From positions 1 through 6,168 of the forward strand of contig CALHVB010000154.1 in assembly GCA_938039345.1 (NCBI GenBank): 6,168 nt of DNA, given 5' to 3'. A model generated the notes under the pieces. It was not told the DNA's origin. It did no database searches and was given only the letters and a program-made list of their open reading frames with translations. Of the stretch, positions 1 through 6,168 are shown piece after piece. A program made the translations under genes and the position numbers. How positions within the stretch are numbered: position 1 is the first letter of the stretch; each line of letters starts with the position of its first letter. Origin of the DNA: an uncultured Sediminicola sp. (GTDB lineage Bacteria > Bacteroidota > Bacteroidia > Flavobacteriales > Flavobacteriaceae).

Positions 1-332
1 AGCCAAAATTTATCATTAATAAAACCAGCATTTGTTTTTGTAGTAATGCTATCTAATTTAGAACGTTTGTAGGTAATAGTGTCTTTAGCTGTTATGTTCG
101 TAATAGTATTAGATTTTATATTCCACACCCAACGACGTTCAAAATGAGAAGTATCTCTGTCTACATTAAAAGTAAAATCTATTTTGTTAATGTTTTTCCA
201 ATTATTATATCCATTAGCATTCGCTATTTTTTCTAATATTGTTAGCTCTTTTACTACTTTTTTAGTTTCATTTTTACAACTGCTTAGTGATATTGTAAGT
301 ATAAAACTTATCCAAATTATTTTCTTTATCAT
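1..332 (-). CDS. Putative lipoprotein of unknown function (N-terminal part, runs off left edge)
   Basis: An open frame runs from an ATG at 332-330 to the left edge with no stop, giving 110 codons; the C-terminus is outside the window. The protein opens with a lysine-containing n-region, a hydrophobic core and the lipobox LSSC, so Cys19 should be lipidated by signal peptidase II. After the cysteine come KNETKK and then a mostly polar, soluble-looking stretch including NNWKNI, DFTFNVDRD, HFERRWVWN and, at the edge, GFINDKFWL. The style resembles conserved flavobacterial lipoproteins of unknown function, but I cannot name the family. The mature start K-N-E only partly resembles the charged surface-export signals described for Bacteroidota lipoproteins, so its side of the outer membrane is open. 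It is divergent from the clpP-like gene, with its own promoter box 20 bp upstream of the start. The gene call is firm; the function is unknown. Confidence 0.85.
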   Translation of the reverse strand, partial: MIKKIIWISFILTISLSSCKNETKKVVKELTILEKIANANGYNNWKNINKIDFTFNVDRDTSHFERRWVWNIKSNTITNITAKDTITYKRSKLDSITTKTNAGFINDKFW

Positions 333-351
333 CAGTTTGTGGCTTATTAAT

Positions 352-359
352 CAAAGATA
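352..359 (-). promoter_or_regulatory. Bacteroidota-type -7 promoter box for the lipoprotein gene
   Basis: Read on the minus strand this is TATCTTTG, an exact match to the Bacteroidota sigma-A -7 consensus TAnnTTTG. It ends 19 bases before the ATG at 332, so the implied leader is very short, about 12-15 nt. I see no convincing TTG -33 element at the usual 17-23 bp spacing, which limits confidence. Confidence 0.5.
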
Positions 360-436
360 TGTAATTAGTATTTAGGGCTTTAATTTATGTTTTTATATTT
401 ATGCAGAGGTATCATAGTCAGTTTTAAAATATTCTT

Positions 437-444
437 TATTTTTG
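437..444 (+). promoter_or_regulatory. Bacteroidota-type -7 promoter box for the clpP-like gene
   Basis: The sequence TATTTTTG matches TAnnTTTG exactly and lies 22 bases before the ATG at 467. Transcription would start near 450, leaving a leader of about 15-17 nt that contains the A-rich run AAGAAAAAAG typical of ribosome entry in this phylum. The -33 region is not a clear TTG, and AT-rich DNA yields such boxes by chance, so this is a moderate call. Confidence 0.5.
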
Positions 445-466
445 GTATTCAATAAGAAAAAAGCAT

Positions 467-1015
467 ATGAGTTCTAAAAAAGGAAAAGTACAAGAAGCTA
501 TAGATGAAAAATTACTAAGCGAACGTAAAGTTTTTTTATGGGGCATGGTAGATGATGATTCTGCAAAACATGTAATTGATCGTTTATTGTATTTAGATAT
601 GCAAAATGATAAAGAAATACAGTTGTTTATCAATAGCCCAGGAGGATATGTAACATCTGGTTTTGCTATGTACGATACTATAAAATCATTAAAAAGTCCA
701 GTGTCTACAATTTGTTCTGGTTTAGCGGCTTCTATGGGGTCTATTTTATTATCTGTAGGAGCAAAAGGAAGACGTTTTATACAGCCACATGCGCAAGTAA
801 TGATTCACCAACCAAGTGGTGGTGCTAGAGGGCAAGCTTCTAATATAGAAATACAGGCAAGAGAAATTATAAAAACAAGAGAATTAAGCGCACATATTTT
901 AGCAGATAACTGTGGTCAGGATTTTGAAAAAGTAATGAAAGACTTTGATAGAGATTACTGGATGAGTGCCGAGGAATCTATTGCCTATGGTATTGTAGAT
1001 GGTATTCTAGAATAA
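467..1015 (+). CDS. clpP: ClpP-family serine peptidase (Clp protease proteolytic subunit paralogue)
   Basis: Cytoplasmic self-compartmentalising serine peptidase of the Clp family, 182 residues. The catalytic triad is complete by alignment to E. coli ClpP: Ser89 in GLAASMGS, His114 in MIHQP and Asp163 in DRDYWMSAEE. INSPGG (55-60) and the handle region GQASNIEIQAREI are also conserved, as is the oligomer-linking Arg162 before the catalytic Asp. It is short: there is no propeptide, the N-terminus is about seven residues shorter than mature E. coli ClpP, and it ends at DGILE without the usual tail. Four positions of the hydrophobic pocket that docks ClpX/ClpA loops appear polar here (Gln52, Ser74, Ser84, Gln106). 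No clpX or tig lies beside it, so this is probably a second, stand-alone ClpP rather than the housekeeping copy. The ATG at 467 follows an A-rich leader. Monocistronic, closed by a terminator. The family is certain; its partner unfoldase is unknown. Confidence 0.93.
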   Translation: MSSKKGKVQEAIDEKLLSERKVFLWGMVDDDSAKHVIDRLLYLDMQNDKEIQLFINSPGGYVTSGFAMYDTIKSLKSPVSTICSGLAASMGSILLSVGAKGRRFIQPHAQVMIHQPSGGARGQASNIEIQAREIIKTRELSAHILADNCGQDFEKVMKDFDRDYWMSAEESIAYGIVDGILE

Positions 1016-1016
1016 A

Positions 1017-1031
1017 ATATTGCTGCAATAT
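1017..1031. repeat. Small inverted repeat just after the clpP-like stop codon
   Basis: ATATTGC and GCAATAT flank a single T, two bases past the TAA. With a realistic loop only about five pairs can form, so this is a weak hairpin. It may add to the larger terminator that starts 10 bp further on, or be chance. Confidence 0.3.
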
Positions 1032-1040
1032 GCATAATAT

Positions 1041-1075
1041 AAAAAGTCCTTTGCAAATTTTGTAAAGGACTTTTT
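1041..1075. terminator. Bidirectional intrinsic terminator between convergent genes
   Basis: A long hairpin: AAAAAGTCCTTT (1041-1052) pairs with AAAGGACTTTTT (1064-1075). Inside it a G-T wobble and further CAAA/TTTG pairing shrink the loop to a few bases. On the plus strand it is followed by a T-run (1071-1076), ending clpP transcription about 25 bp after its stop. On the minus strand the mirror image ends in TTTTT, 35 bp after the OmpA-family stop at 1110. It therefore fits termination in both directions. Confidence 0.85.
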
Positions 1076-1109
1076 TGATAATTGGTTGTTTGGTATTTAC
1101 TTGTTTACT

Positions 1110-3077
1110 TTATCTAGAAACTATTTGTCCCTTTTTTATTTGAACAATTGGGAATTCTGTTCTTCTATTTAGTTCTAATTCTTCTGGTGTACAATCTTTT
1201 TTACTAGTACATTTATTTATAGGTTTTCTTTTTCCATAACCTTTATAAGATAAAATATGGTCTTTTGGCACACCATTGACTATTAAGTATTCATAGGTAG
1301 ATTTAGCTCTAGCCTCAGATAACCTGTCATTATAATTATCACTACCTACAGGGTCTGTGTGTGCTTCTAATCTTATAATTAAATCAGGGTAAGTTTCAGT
1401 CATTACTTTTACTACTTTATCTAACTCCATTGCAGCATCTGGCCTAATATTACTTTTATTAAAATCAAAATAAATTTTATTTAGGTTCGCTAATAGTTTT
1501 AAATCTAATACAGGTTCTAAAATAACTCCTTGTCTTATTATTTTTTGATTGTTTGGAGTAGTATGTGTGTTAAAAAACACATTTTTATGAGGATGCGTTC
1601 TTCGTACAGCCTCTATCATGTAACTTGTTTTTCTGTTAATAGGCATTCTGTAATACCCGTTTTTATCAGTAGTAGTTTGCCCTACTAATGTATTTGTAGT
1701 TTGGTCAAATAATTTAATGGCAACACTATCTAAAGGCTGTTCGTTAACACCATCCATTACATAACCTTCTATGTCTAGTGCAGGGGTAAATTTAAATTTA
1801 TAGATATCGTCTCCGCCTTTACCTCCTTCTCTATTAGAACTTACATAACCATCCATTCCGTTTTTATGCACAAAATAAGCAAAGTCATCACTAGAACTAT
1901 TAATAGGAGTACCTAGGTTTATAACATCTACAATTTCTCCTTCAGCATTGGAAATAGTAGAAAAAACATCTAATTGTCCAAACCCAACATGACCATCTGA
2001 TGAGAAAAATAATTTACCCTCAGAGTTTATAAACGGAAACATTTCATTTCCTTCTGTATTTACAGTAGGTCCCAAATTTACAGGAGGACCAATAATACCT
2101 CCACGTTCATGAATTTTAGAATAGTAAATATCTGTTCCTCCGTATCCTCCAGGTCTGTCAGAAGTATAATAAATTCTGGTTCTATCTTGATTTATTGTAG
2201 GATGACCTGTAGAAAAATAATCGCTATTTATTTTAAGATTGCCATTTACGCTCCATTCTCCGTCTACTTTTATAGCTCTATATACTTTAAGGTTTATTTC
2301 TTTGGAAGCTCCATAGCCTTCTTTTTTATTGTAATAGTTATTACGAGTAAAATATATAATAGTACTGTCTTTATGGTTTGTAGAAAAAGCAATAGAACTT
2401 TCGTGAAATTTAGTGTTTACATTTCCATTTATTTTTTCAGGAATAGACAATGCATTATTTTCTTTTACTACAAAAAGATCTAGCCAAGGCTCTTCGTTCC
2501 AACCATAAGTATCTCCTTTTACTTCATCTCTTCTAGATGAGGCAAAATATAAATTGTCATTATTTACATAAGCACCAAAGTCACTTTCACTAGAGTTAAA
2601 ATGAACTGGTTCTACATCATAACGTTGTCTACTATTAAATACAATAGAAGCTAAGTTCCCGTCTTTTAAAAAGCGTTTTACTCTAGAATCGTTTTTGTTG
2701 TATTTTTTATATTTTTTTAGCCATTTTTCGGCTTCTTTATGTTGCCCATCACTATATAGCGCCATACTATATTTAAAATAGTAATCGGTTGGCAAGCTAG
2801 GGTTATTAATTACAGCTTTAAAATGTGGAATAGATTTTTTAAAATCTCTTATTAATAAATAACATTCTGCTAATTGTTGATGCGCATAATCTGTATTAAC
2901 ATTATCCTTTACCATTCTTTCATATTCTCCTATAGCTTTTATATAAGAGAATTGACTAAAGTAATAATCGCCTTTTTTCTGAATTCCTAATTGAGCTAAT
3001 GACAACTGACTTGTAAGCGTTAGTAGCACAAGCATTATTACTGAATTTATTTTTATAGGGTATATATGCGTAAACAT
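1110..3077 (-). CDS. OmpA-family protein with TPR, PD40 propeller, carboxypeptidase-regulatory-like and OmpA domains (PorE-like)
   Basis: Periplasmic, outer-membrane-associated protein of 655 residues from the ATG at 3077. Order: signal peptide (1-28, cleavage SLA|Q); TPR-like helices (about 35-140); PD40/WD40-like propeller strands (about 159-430; YFASS, YYTSDRPGGYGG, FFSSDG and YVSSNREGG recur); a carboxypeptidase-regulatory-like beta domain (about 435-520); a C-terminal OmpA domain (about 530-650). The OmpA peptidoglycan-binding pair is present: Asp575 in HTD and Arg590 in LSEARA, 15 apart as in known members. Cys623 and Cys629 probably form a disulfide. The same architecture occurs in Porphyromonas PorE, a T9SS component, but PorE is a lipoprotein and this has no lipobox. 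An upstream TTG (3095) would add six residues; the ATG follows an A-rich leader and is preferred. It lies 82 bp after porP with no promoter box seen between, so it is probably cotranscribed. Likely role: tethering a secretion complex to the cell wall. Confidence 0.9.
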   Translation of the reverse strand: MFTHIYPIKINSVIMLVLLTLTSQLSLAQLGIQKKGDYYFSQFSYIKAIGEYERMVKDNVNTDYAHQQLAECYLLIRDFKKSIPHFKAVINNPSLPTDYYFKYSMALYSDGQHKEAEKWLKKYKKYNKNDSRVKRFLKDGNLASIVFNSRQRYDVEPVHFNSSESDFGAYVNNDNLYFASSRRDEVKGDTYGWNEEPWLDLFVVKENNALSIPEKINGNVNTKFHESSIAFSTNHKDSTIIYFTRNNYYNKKEGYGASKEINLKVYRAIKVDGEWSVNGNLKINSDYFSTGHPTINQDRTRIYYTSDRPGGYGGTDIYYSKIHERGGIIGPPVNLGPTVNTEGNEMFPFINSEGKLFFSSDGHVGFGQLDVFSTISNAEGEIVDVINLGTPINSSSDDFAYFVHKNGMDGYVSSNREGGKGGDDIYKFKFTPALDIEGYVMDGVNEQPLDSVAIKLFDQTTNTLVGQTTTDKNGYYRMPINRKTSYMIEAVRRTHPHKNVFFNTHTTPNNQKIIRQGVILEPVLDLKLLANLNKIYFDFNKSNIRPDAAMELDKVVKVMTETYPDLIIRLEAHTDPVGSDNYNDRLSEARAKSTYEYLIVNGVPKDHILSYKGYGKRKPINKCTSKKDCTPEELELNRRTEFPIVQIKKGQIVSR

Positions 3078-3159
3078 AATGTCTAGTTTTATCAAATTAG
3101 TTGTTGTAATCTTTTCTAAAGCTTTTTTAATTGTACTTATAGCGTAAAATAAATTATGA

Positions 3160-4065
3160 TTAAAAATATCTAGGAGATTTTATAGGTCCTTTAGTTTTCT
3201 TTTTTAATTCATAAATTAATATAACTTCATGTGTTCCTCCAGTGTAAGGACTAATAGTAGAAGTTGGTAAATCGTAGGCATAACCAATTCTAATATCTTT
3301 TGAAACTTGATAGTCCATCATTGCACCAAAGTTTGAGGCATCATTAAATCGAACTGAAGCACCGACCCAAAATTTTTCATTAAATAAAAAACTTGCAGTA
3401 ACATCGTATGTAGATGGGGCTCCATTCGTAAATTTGGTAATCATTGTAGGTTTAAATTTAGTTGTTTCAGATATGTCTAAAACAACTCCTCCAATAGCAT
3501 AATAGCTATTACGTTCTAATGCTGTAAACTCTCCTTGATTTAAATCGGTTGTTAATATTCTTGGGACAGAAATTCCTGCATACCATCTGTTAGAACCTAT
3601 GAAAAAACCAGCTCCAATATTAGGGTTCCAACTATTAAAATTTGAGTTAAAAAAAGAGTCATTTGAGTCTGGAGTGTCAAGCGTATAATTTGTTACTCCA
3701 GCTTTTAAACCAAAGGACATTTTTACGGCTCTATTTAATTGTACAGAATATGAAAAATCGCCGTATATAAAATTAGAATTTTCGTCTCCTAATTCATCTC
3801 TAATATAAGAAAAACCAACTCCTACTTTTTCATTTTTTAACGGAGCATGTATAGATAATGTACTTGTTTTTGGATTACCTTCTAATCCTGCCCACTGATT
3901 TCTATGTAAAGCAGTAACATTAATAGTTTCTCTACTACCAGCATAAGCAGGGTTAACAGATATTGTATTATACATGTATTGTGTAAATTGAGGTAACTGT
4001 TGTGCTTTAGAGGATATTCCTATAAGTATTAAGAGGCTAAAAATGTATTTTTTATTAAATAGCAT
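3160..4065 (-). CDS. PorP/SprF family type IX secretion outer-membrane protein
   Basis: A 301-residue beta-barrel protein of the PorP/SprF family. It has a signal peptide with n-region KK, hydrophobic core and cleavage SKA|QQ (1-21). The family signature follows at once: QFTQYMYN, then NPAYAGSR, LHRNQWAGLEG and SIHAPL. The rest is alternating amphipathic strands rich in Gly and aromatics, ending in SPRYF as is common for the family. In Flavobacterium, SprF is needed to export the adhesin SprB, and PorP/SprF paralogues are usually encoded beside cargo carrying the type B sorting domain, as here. The start ATG at 4065 is preceded by an A-rich AAAAATT leader. It sits 248 bp downstream of the cargo gene and 82 bp upstream of the OmpA-family gene. 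It is probably a cargo-specific paralogue rather than the core PorP, but which one cannot be told from sequence alone. Confidence 0.93.
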   Translation of the reverse strand: MLFNKKYIFSLLILIGISSKAQQLPQFTQYMYNTISVNPAYAGSRETINVTALHRNQWAGLEGNPKTSTLSIHAPLKNEKVGVGFSYIRDELGDENSNFIYGDFSYSVQLNRAVKMSFGLKAGVTNYTLDTPDSNDSFFNSNFNSWNPNIGAGFFIGSNRWYAGISVPRILTTDLNQGEFTALERNSYYAIGGVVLDISETTKFKPTMITKFTNGAPSTYDVTASFLFNEKFWVGASVRFNDASNFGAMMDYQVSKDIRIGYAYDLPTSTISPYTGGTHEVILIYELKKKTKGPIKSPRYF

Positions 4066-4313
4066 AATTTTTAGGTTAAGTTTTTTTGTGTTTTAAGTTC
4101 TGGGTTAAACTCACTACAAAGGAATAAAATACTTGGTTTTATTAGTAATAAAGCCGTTTAATATAGGCTAATATTCGTTCTTATACATTTCGTTCGGTAA
4201 AGTGTTATTTTCTTTAGTTGAAGGGAAAAGAAGTTGTATTCGAACAGTTGGTTATAGTATAGATTATTAGTGATAACAAGAGTCAGTTTTTTGTTAAACT
4301 GACTCTTGCCTTT
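4066..4313. other. Intergenic gap between cargo gene and porP/sprF-like gene
   Basis: This 248-bp gap holds no credible ORF. It contains the 13-bp hairpin at 4277-4308, a degenerate minus-strand promoter-like box (TTCCTTTG, 4124-4117, one mismatch to TAnnTTTG), and two TTCGTTC direct repeats (4174-4180 and 4189-4195). The A-rich leader of the porP/sprF-like gene occupies its left end. Whether porP has its own promoter here or depends on readthrough is not decided by the sequence. Confidence 0.6.
4277..4308. terminator. Perfect 13-bp hairpin just after the cargo gene stop (terminator or attenuator)
   Basis: CAAGAGTCAGTTT (4277-4289) is the exact reverse complement of AAACTGACTCTTG (4296-4308), with a 6-nt loop. 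It begins 5 bp past the cargo stop codon. On the minus strand, the direction of the genes, the stem is followed by TTATCACTAAT, a poor T-tract. The good T-run (4311-4315) lies on the opposite strand, where there is no gene to terminate. It may therefore be a partial terminator or an mRNA 3'-end stabiliser. The hairpin is certain; its function is inferred. Confidence 0.7.
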
Positions 4314-6168
4314 TTATTCTGTTCCTAAATAAATATAACCGTTTAGGGGTTCAAAATCGGAGCCTATTACATTAATGATATAGTAGTATGTTCCTGTTGG
4401 TAAATAGCTAGAGCTACCAAATGATTTGTCAGGTGAAAAACCACTCCAATTATTTTTATAATCTTTAGCTTCATAAACTTTATTACCCCATCTGTTGAAT
4501 ATAATAATATCAAAAGAGTAGTCGCAATATTCAACCCCAGAGATTTCAAAAGTATCATTTGTACCATCTCCATTTGGTGTTACTGCTTTAGAGGTTTTAA
4601 TTTTACTAACATCACAAGCTACACAATCGCTATTAGTTGTAATTGTAAAGTCTGCAAAATATTTACAAGTTCCATCAGTAGAGCTATATTCAACTTTATA
4701 ATCACCAATTTCTAAATCTATAGGGTTAAAGATACTTCCGTTAAGAGCATTAGTATTACTAGCTACTAAGAATTGGCCATTAGTATCGAAATCTACAGGT
4801 AAATAATCGATTAAATCTATAGGATTGTCTTCAACACATATATCAATATTAATTTCCTCTAGTTGTGGTTGCATTACAAAAATTATTTGTTCAAAAACTT
4901 CTGTATTATCACAAGTGTCAGTCACAGTCCATGTTCTAACAATCATATAATCATCAGAGTTACTGTTGGTACTAGTTTCCGTGTCTTCATTAAAAATAAC
5001 AGTATAGTTTTCACACCCTCCAGAGAAAGTTAATTGTGGTACTTCAGGAATTTCATTGCCACAAATAATTGTTACTTCCTCATCATAAGGGCTAGATAAT
5101 ATAGGCCCAGTTGGAGGTATAGTTATCGTTTGTGTATTTGTAGTTGTATTACCTGCACAATCTTGTGCAATCCACGTTCTTGTAATTATATATCCTGTAG
5201 AACAGTCACGATTATTTGTGGCTGTTTCTTCAAATGTTACAGTAGCGTTAGCATCACAAGTATCAGTTACTGTTAGTGTTTCTGCATCAGGAATCTCATT
5301 ACATGTTGTCGTTAAATCTCCTGGTAAAGCTTCTACAAATGTAGGAGCAATAGTATCTTTAATAGTTATTACTTGGGTATGTGTACGTTCATTACCAACA
5401 CAATCTGTAATTGTCCATACCCTAGTTATTGTGTATTCAACTGGACAATCATCGTTTTGACCTGCAATAGTTTCGTTAAGCACAACATTAATTGCACAAG
5501 TACTTGTTGTTGTAATAATGAAAGCAGCTGGAATTTCATCACAAGCCTCTATAGTAATATCTTCTGGATAGTTTTCATTACCATCATTATCCGTAATGTT
5601 AACTGTAGCAGTATCATTTGTTAAAATATTTACTGTAGGTGTGCTAATATCTGTTAGAATTACTTGGAAGTTTTCCGTATCCTCTATAACAATATCATCA
5701 ATGATAGGAATTGTAATTGTTTGTGTGTTGTTGTTTGAACCTCCAAAAGTTAACGTTTGTGTATTTTGAACTATTTCAGTAAAATCTTTTGGTGAAATAG
5801 CTGTACCGTTATTAGTATACAACTCAATTGTAAATTCATCTTGAACATTAGCATTTAAAACTACATTTAAAGTTACTGTGCCTGCATCTTCATTTACAGT
5901 TATAGAATTAGTATCAAATTGTATTCCTAAAGACCCATTACTATCATCATCATTAATGATACCATTAGCAGTAGTGTTATTGATAGGCACAAGCGGATTG
6001 GTAGTACTATTTAAAGTAACCGTGTATGCTTCTTGCGCTTCAATGATATTATCGTTAAGAATAGTAACTGTAATTTGTTGTACTTCGTTATCATTTCCAA
6101 CGAAAGTAATAGTACCGTTAGTAATTGGTGTAAAATCCGTAGCTGTAGCGGTACCGAAAGCTGTAGAG
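4314..6168 (-). CDS. Secreted adhesin-like protein with Calx-beta and four-cysteine repeats and a T9SS type B sorting domain (C-terminal part)
   Basis: The frame is open from the right edge to the TAA at 4314, giving 617 codons; the N-terminus and any signal peptide lie outside the window. The GTG at 5990 is internal, because the same frame continues upstream as repeat sequence. Order: part of a Calx-beta domain, a complete Calx-beta domain, three 80-residue four-cysteine HYR-like repeats, an Ig-like spacer (about 4872-4596, with [10 protein letters not shown]), and a gliding-motility-associated C-terminal domain marked by [27 protein letters not shown] and PTGTYYY. That last domain is the T9SS type B sorting signal, so the protein should be exported across the outer membrane and held on, or released from, the surface. 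It is rich in Thr, Asn, Asp and Ile and has almost no positive charge before the C-terminus, typical of large extracellular adhesins. The porP/sprF-like and OmpA-family genes follow on the same strand. Its ligand is unknown. Confidence 0.92.
   Translation of the reverse strand, partial: STAFGTATATDFTPITNGTITFVGNDNEVQQITVTILNDNIIEAQEAYTVTLNSTTNPLVPINNTTANGIINDDDSNGSLGIQFDTNSITVNEDAGTVTLNVVLNANVQDEFTIELYTNNGTAISPKDFTEIVQNTQTLTFGGSNNNTQTITIPIIDDIVIEDTENFQVILTDISTPTVNILTNDTATVNITDNDGNENYPEDITIEACDEIPAAFIITTTSTCAINVVLNETIAGQNDDCPVEYTITRVWTITDCVGNERTHTQVITIKDTIAPTFVEALPGDLTTTCNEIPDAETLTVTDTCDANATVTFEETATNNRDCSTGYIITRTWIAQDCAGNTTTNTQTITIPPTGPILSSPYDEEVTIICGNEIPEVPQLTFSGGCENYTVIFNEDTETSTNSNSDDYMIVRTWTVTDTCDNTEVFEQIIFVMQPQLEEINIDICVEDNPIDLIDYLPVDFDTNGQFLVASNTNALNGSIFNPIDLEIGDYKVEYSSTDGTCKYFADFTITTNSDCVACDVSKIKTSKAVTPNGDGTNDTFEISGVEYCDYSFDIIIFNRWGNKVYEAKDYKNNWSGFSPDKSFGSSSYLPTGTYYYIINVIGSDFEPLNGYIYLGTE
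4317..4595 (-). other. T9SS type B C-terminal sorting domain (gliding motility-associated CTD)
   Basis: The last ~93 residues of the cargo protein. The hallmarks in order are [13 protein letters not shown], a [17 protein letters not shown] strand pair, NNWSG, and [12 protein letters not shown], ending GYIYLGTE. This matches the conserved type B domain found on SprB-like proteins. Unlike type A domains, type B cargo is known to need a PorP/SprF partner, and one is encoded next door. Confidence 0.93.
4875..5570 (-). repeat. Three tandem 80-residue four-cysteine (HYR-like) protein repeats
   Basis: The units are about 5570-5331, 5330-5091 and 5090-4875. Each has the pattern C-x-EIP ... C ... C-x3-Y-x-I-x-R-x-W-x4-D-x-C. 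First cysteines fall at codons 5543-5541, 5303-5301 and 5063-5061, exactly 80 residues apart. Units 1 and 2 hold four cysteines each. Unit 3 lacks the third, with Asn (codon 4961-4959) at the matching place. These domains are common in extracellular flavobacterial proteins and probably form disulfide-stabilised beta sandwiches. The DNA of the units has diverged, so recent duplication is unlikely. Confidence 0.85.
5580..6168 (-). repeat. Two tandem Calx-beta domains (first one incomplete)
   Basis: The upstream copy runs from the window edge to about 5937 and the complete copy covers about 5933-5580. Both share the Calx-beta pattern: G-T-A or G-T-A-I followed by DFT, a TxTF/TLTF strand, an ITVTI or ITIPI strand, then D-x-I-x-E-x-E with VTL or VIL, closing in an acidic INDDD or ITDNDG. 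The acidic clusters fit calcium binding, which usually stiffens such surface proteins. More copies may lie beyond the right edge. Confidence 0.85.

Noticed and set aside
184..375. Plus-strand 63-codon open frame with hydrophobic translation
   Set aside because: It is the antisense of the lipoprotein coding region and its promoter; the hydrophobicity comes from T-rich codons opposite A-rich coding DNA.
2109..2483. Plus-strand 124-codon open frame
   Set aside because: It is antisense within the PD40 region of a clearly conserved gene, with Ser/Ile/Phe-rich composition and no recognisable domain.
3078..3095. Extension of the OmpA-family gene to a TTG start at 3095
   Set aside because: It would use a rare TTG and lengthen the signal-peptide n-region with Asp. 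The ATG at 3077 has an A-rich leader and gives a normal signal peptide.
4117..4124. Minus-strand TTCCTTTG as a promoter for the porP/sprF-like gene
   Set aside because: It misses the A of TAnnTTTG and has no TTG -33 element at the right spacing, so it is too weak to list as a promoter.
4174..4195. TTCGTTC direct repeats as an operator
   Set aside because: Only two 7-base copies in an AT-rich gap, not placed next to a recognisable promoter; chance is a sufficient explanation.
4367..4573. Minus-strand 68-codon open frame in another phase
   Set aside because: It overlaps the strongly conserved type B sorting domain in a different frame and is a shadow of it.
5218..5624. Two overlapping plus-strand open frames opposite the cysteine repeats
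   Set aside because: Both are antisense to the repeat region; the Val/Ser- and Cys/Asn-rich translations reflect the repeated Thr/Asn codons on the coding strand.
5988..5990. GTG at 5990 as the start of the cargo gene
   Set aside because: The same frame continues open to the right edge and encodes the body of another Calx-beta domain, so this Val codon is internal.
1..6168. CRISPR arrays, tRNA/rRNA genes, insertion sequences or prophage parts
   Set aside because: I found no regularly spaced DNA repeats, no cloverleaf or rRNA-like sequence, no transposase or integrase motifs and no terminal inverted repeats.

Overview
The window looks like chromosomal DNA of a low-GC member of the Bacteroidota, most likely a marine-type Flavobacteriaceae. 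The evidence is an A/T-rich sequence (roughly two thirds A+T), A-rich leaders in place of Shine-Dalgarno sites, two exact matches to the Bacteroidota -7 promoter box TAnnTTTG, and three proteins belonging to type IX secretion (T9SS)/gliding-motility families restricted to this phylum.

Layout. Positions 1-332 (minus) hold the first 110 codons of a small lipoprotein that runs off the left edge. A 134-bp divergent intergenic region (333-466) carries a promoter box for each side. Positions 467-1015 (plus) encode a short ClpP-family serine peptidase with an intact Ser-His-Asp triad. A strong, apparently bidirectional hairpin terminator (1041-1075) separates it from a convergent minus-strand block that fills the rest of the window. 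Read in its own direction this block is: a large secreted, repeat-rich protein with a T9SS type B C-terminal sorting domain (6168 to 4314, N-terminus beyond the right edge); a 248-bp gap with a perfect 13-bp hairpin just after its stop; a PorP/SprF outer-membrane protein (4065-3160); and a TPR/PD40/OmpA-domain periplasmic protein of PorE-like architecture (3077-1110).

How they fit together. The minus-strand block is a recognisable cargo-plus-transport set. The adhesin-like protein would be exported through the T9SS by its type B domain, the PorP/SprF paralogue is the kind of partner such cargo needs at the outer membrane, and the OmpA/PD40 protein would anchor the complex to peptidoglycan. 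That division of labour is inferred from families and gene order, not shown by the sequence alone.

Nothing here amounts to a clearly undescribed system. The points most worth checking are: the ClpP homologue, whose unfoldase-docking pocket seems to have lost several hydrophobic residues; the cargo/PorP/OmpA cassette; the hairpin between cargo and transporter genes; and the third four-cysteine repeat of the adhesin, which lacks one cysteine.
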